Below are positions 46,641 to 47,512 of a stretch of 47,512 nt of DNA, in pieces (position 1 is the stretch's first letter; every line of letters begins with the position of its first letter). Both the position numbers and the translations under genes were made by a program. The notes under the pieces are model-generated. The model saw only the letters and a program-made list of their open reading frames with translations, ran no database searches and was not told the DNA's origin. The DNA is from Flavobacterium sp. GTDB lineage: Bacteria; Bacteroidota; Bacteroidia; Flavobacteriales; Flavobacteriaceae. The stretch is taken from assembly GCA_025351785.1 (NCBI GenBank), contig JANXVF010000162.1, positions 1 to 47,512 on the forward strand. Reading direction: 5' to 3'.

Positions 46641-47512
46641 ATGAAAAAAATTACTCTTTTATTATTGTTGATTTTCTCAACGATATCTTTTGGTCAGTGT
46701 TTAAATGCTGTGTTCGGACAGTATCCAACGGCTACTTTTGTACCAAATAGCGCATCATGTGATGGTTTAACTTCGCAAAGCATTACGATAGTTGGTTTTG
46801 CTAGCGAATATTCTTTAGTTACAGTAACTTCTGGACAAACTTATACTTTTGTAAGTTCTGTTTCTTCAGATATTATAACTATAAGTACCGATGGTGGTGC
46901 AACAGCTTCAACATTTGGTACGGGTTCTGTAACTTGGCTTTCAACAGTATCTAGTGATGTTAGATTTTATACTCACCTAGCAGGATGTGGCTCGAGTGCT
47001 ACTTCAAGAACTCGAAGTTTAAAATGTGGTATACCACCTTGTACACCTCCAACTGCGACATTTGCTGTAACAACAAATTGTCCTGCATTAACATTTAACG
47101 TAACTGCAAATATTACAAATTTGGGTTCAGCAACTTCAATTACTGTAACTGACAATCAGTCTAGTCTAGCGCAACAAGTTACCTCTACTGGAACTGTAAG
47201 CTTTGGGCCTTTTGCAAATGGAACATCAGTTACTTTAACTGTTACAAATGATCAGTTCCCCGTTTGTAATGTGGTAAGCAATAATTTAACACAACTCCAA
47301 TGTCCACCTTCAAATGATAATTTTGCAAATGCTATTGCTATTTCATGCGGAAGTACTTATACTGGAGACACAACCTATGCAACATTAGATGAAGATAATG
47401 CACCAGATGGATTTGGAGCCGATATGGATGCACCAAATGTTTGGTATACTTATACAGGATCAGGAACACCACAAACCGTAACTTTAAATTTATGTGGCTC
47501 TAGTTATGACAC
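46641..47512 (+). CDS. Secreted T9SS-type surface protein, truncated by window end
   Basis: The frame opens at the ATG at 46641 and stays open for 290 residues to the window edge. Signal peptide MKKITLLLLLIFSTISFGQ. The N-terminal domain (about 20-125) has paired cysteines and GQTYTFVSS and FYTHLAGC, a form often seen at the start of Flavobacterial surface proteins. Next comes a beta-sandwich with TFAVTTNCPALTFNVTA, and then the start of a module beginning SNDNFANAIAISCGSTYTG, also common in T9SS cargo. The sorting domain would lie beyond the window. Probably a secreted adhesin or enzyme; the function-bearing part is not visible. Confidence 0.8.
   Translation, partial: MKKITLLLLLIFSTISFGQCLNAVFGQYPTATFVPNSASCDGLTSQSITIVGFASEYSLVTVTSGQTYTFVSSVSSDIITISTDGGATASTFGTGSVTWLSTVSSDVRFYTHLAGCGSSATSRTRSLKCGIPPCTPPTATFAVTTNCPALTFNVTANITNLGSATSITVTDNQSSLAQQVTSTGTVSFGPFANGTSVTLTVTNDQFPVCNVVSNNLTQLQCPPSNDNFANAIAISCGSTYTGDTTYATLDEDNAPDGFGADMDAPNVWYTYTGSGTPQTVTLNLCGSSYD

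Noticed and set aside
46973..47155. Minus-strand 60-codon frame near the window end
   Set aside because: Lies antisense to the truncated T9SS protein, whose frame has a signal peptide and recognisable modules.

Overview
This window is an AT-rich chromosomal segment of a Bacteroidota bacterium, almost certainly a Flavobacteriaceae member close to Flavobacterium. The evidence is the promoter type (TAnnTTTG -7 boxes with an upstream TTG, no Shine-Dalgarno), two secreted proteins of the type IX secretion system (T9SS) kind, an archaeal/eukaryotic-type ProRS, Bacteroidota-specific families (DUF4835, DUF6495, DUF6913, divergent omega subunit) and the bamD-rpoZ-coaBC-DUF4835-recN gene order. Most of the window is conserved core genome. 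I see no prophage, transposase, CRISPR array or defence island.

Layout. 1-7.2 kb: the end of a radical SAM gene, a LysM/NlpC-P60 cell-wall hydrolase, rimO with a small Spy-like secreted protein, a FadL-type outer-membrane channel and a lipoprotein with Ser-Pro-Arg repeats. 7.2-15 kb: proS, tRNA-Glu, rpsT, a sensor kinase overlapping a receiver-only regulator, typA/bipA, and a well-conserved protein of unknown function. 15-19.4 kb: a metallo-beta-lactamase-fold hydrolase, two small envelope proteins, smpB, a VF530-type small protein and argS. 19.6-24.2 kb: a 1525-residue T9SS type-B surface protein with nine tandem ~71-residue modules, preceded by two palindromic AATCGATT boxes. 24.4-32.3 kb: an ABC-F ATPase, a YihY/BrkB membrane protein, a DUF2147 protein, priA, a LytTR regulator, and rpsF-rpsR-rplI. 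32.3-38.9 kb: DUF6495, ligA, three tandem YhhN-like membrane proteins, and a 5'-nucleotidase split over two genes. 38.9-46.6 kb: DUF6913-dapA, the bamD-to-recN cluster and fabV. The window ends inside a second T9SS-type surface protein.

How they work together. Much of the window serves translation and its quality control (proS, argS, tRNA-Glu, rpsT, rpsF/R, rplI, rimO, typA, smpB, ABC-F) and genome maintenance (priA, ligA, recN). Envelope building is the third theme (BamD, FadL-type porin, NlpC/P60, lipoproteins, T9SS cargo, DapA, FabV). Many genes have a recognisable -7 box, and several of these show that the true start codon lies downstream of the longest possible one.

Most unusual items: the nine-module adhesin and its paired palindromes; the YhhN-like triplet whose second and third members have lost the family's key residues; a terminator for the LytTR gene lying inside priA; an RNA stem abutting the rplI start codon; two REP-like interspersed repeats, one forming the leader of the DUF6495 gene; and start codons that touch their own -7 boxes, suggesting leaderless mRNAs. 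I found no clear new multi-gene system.
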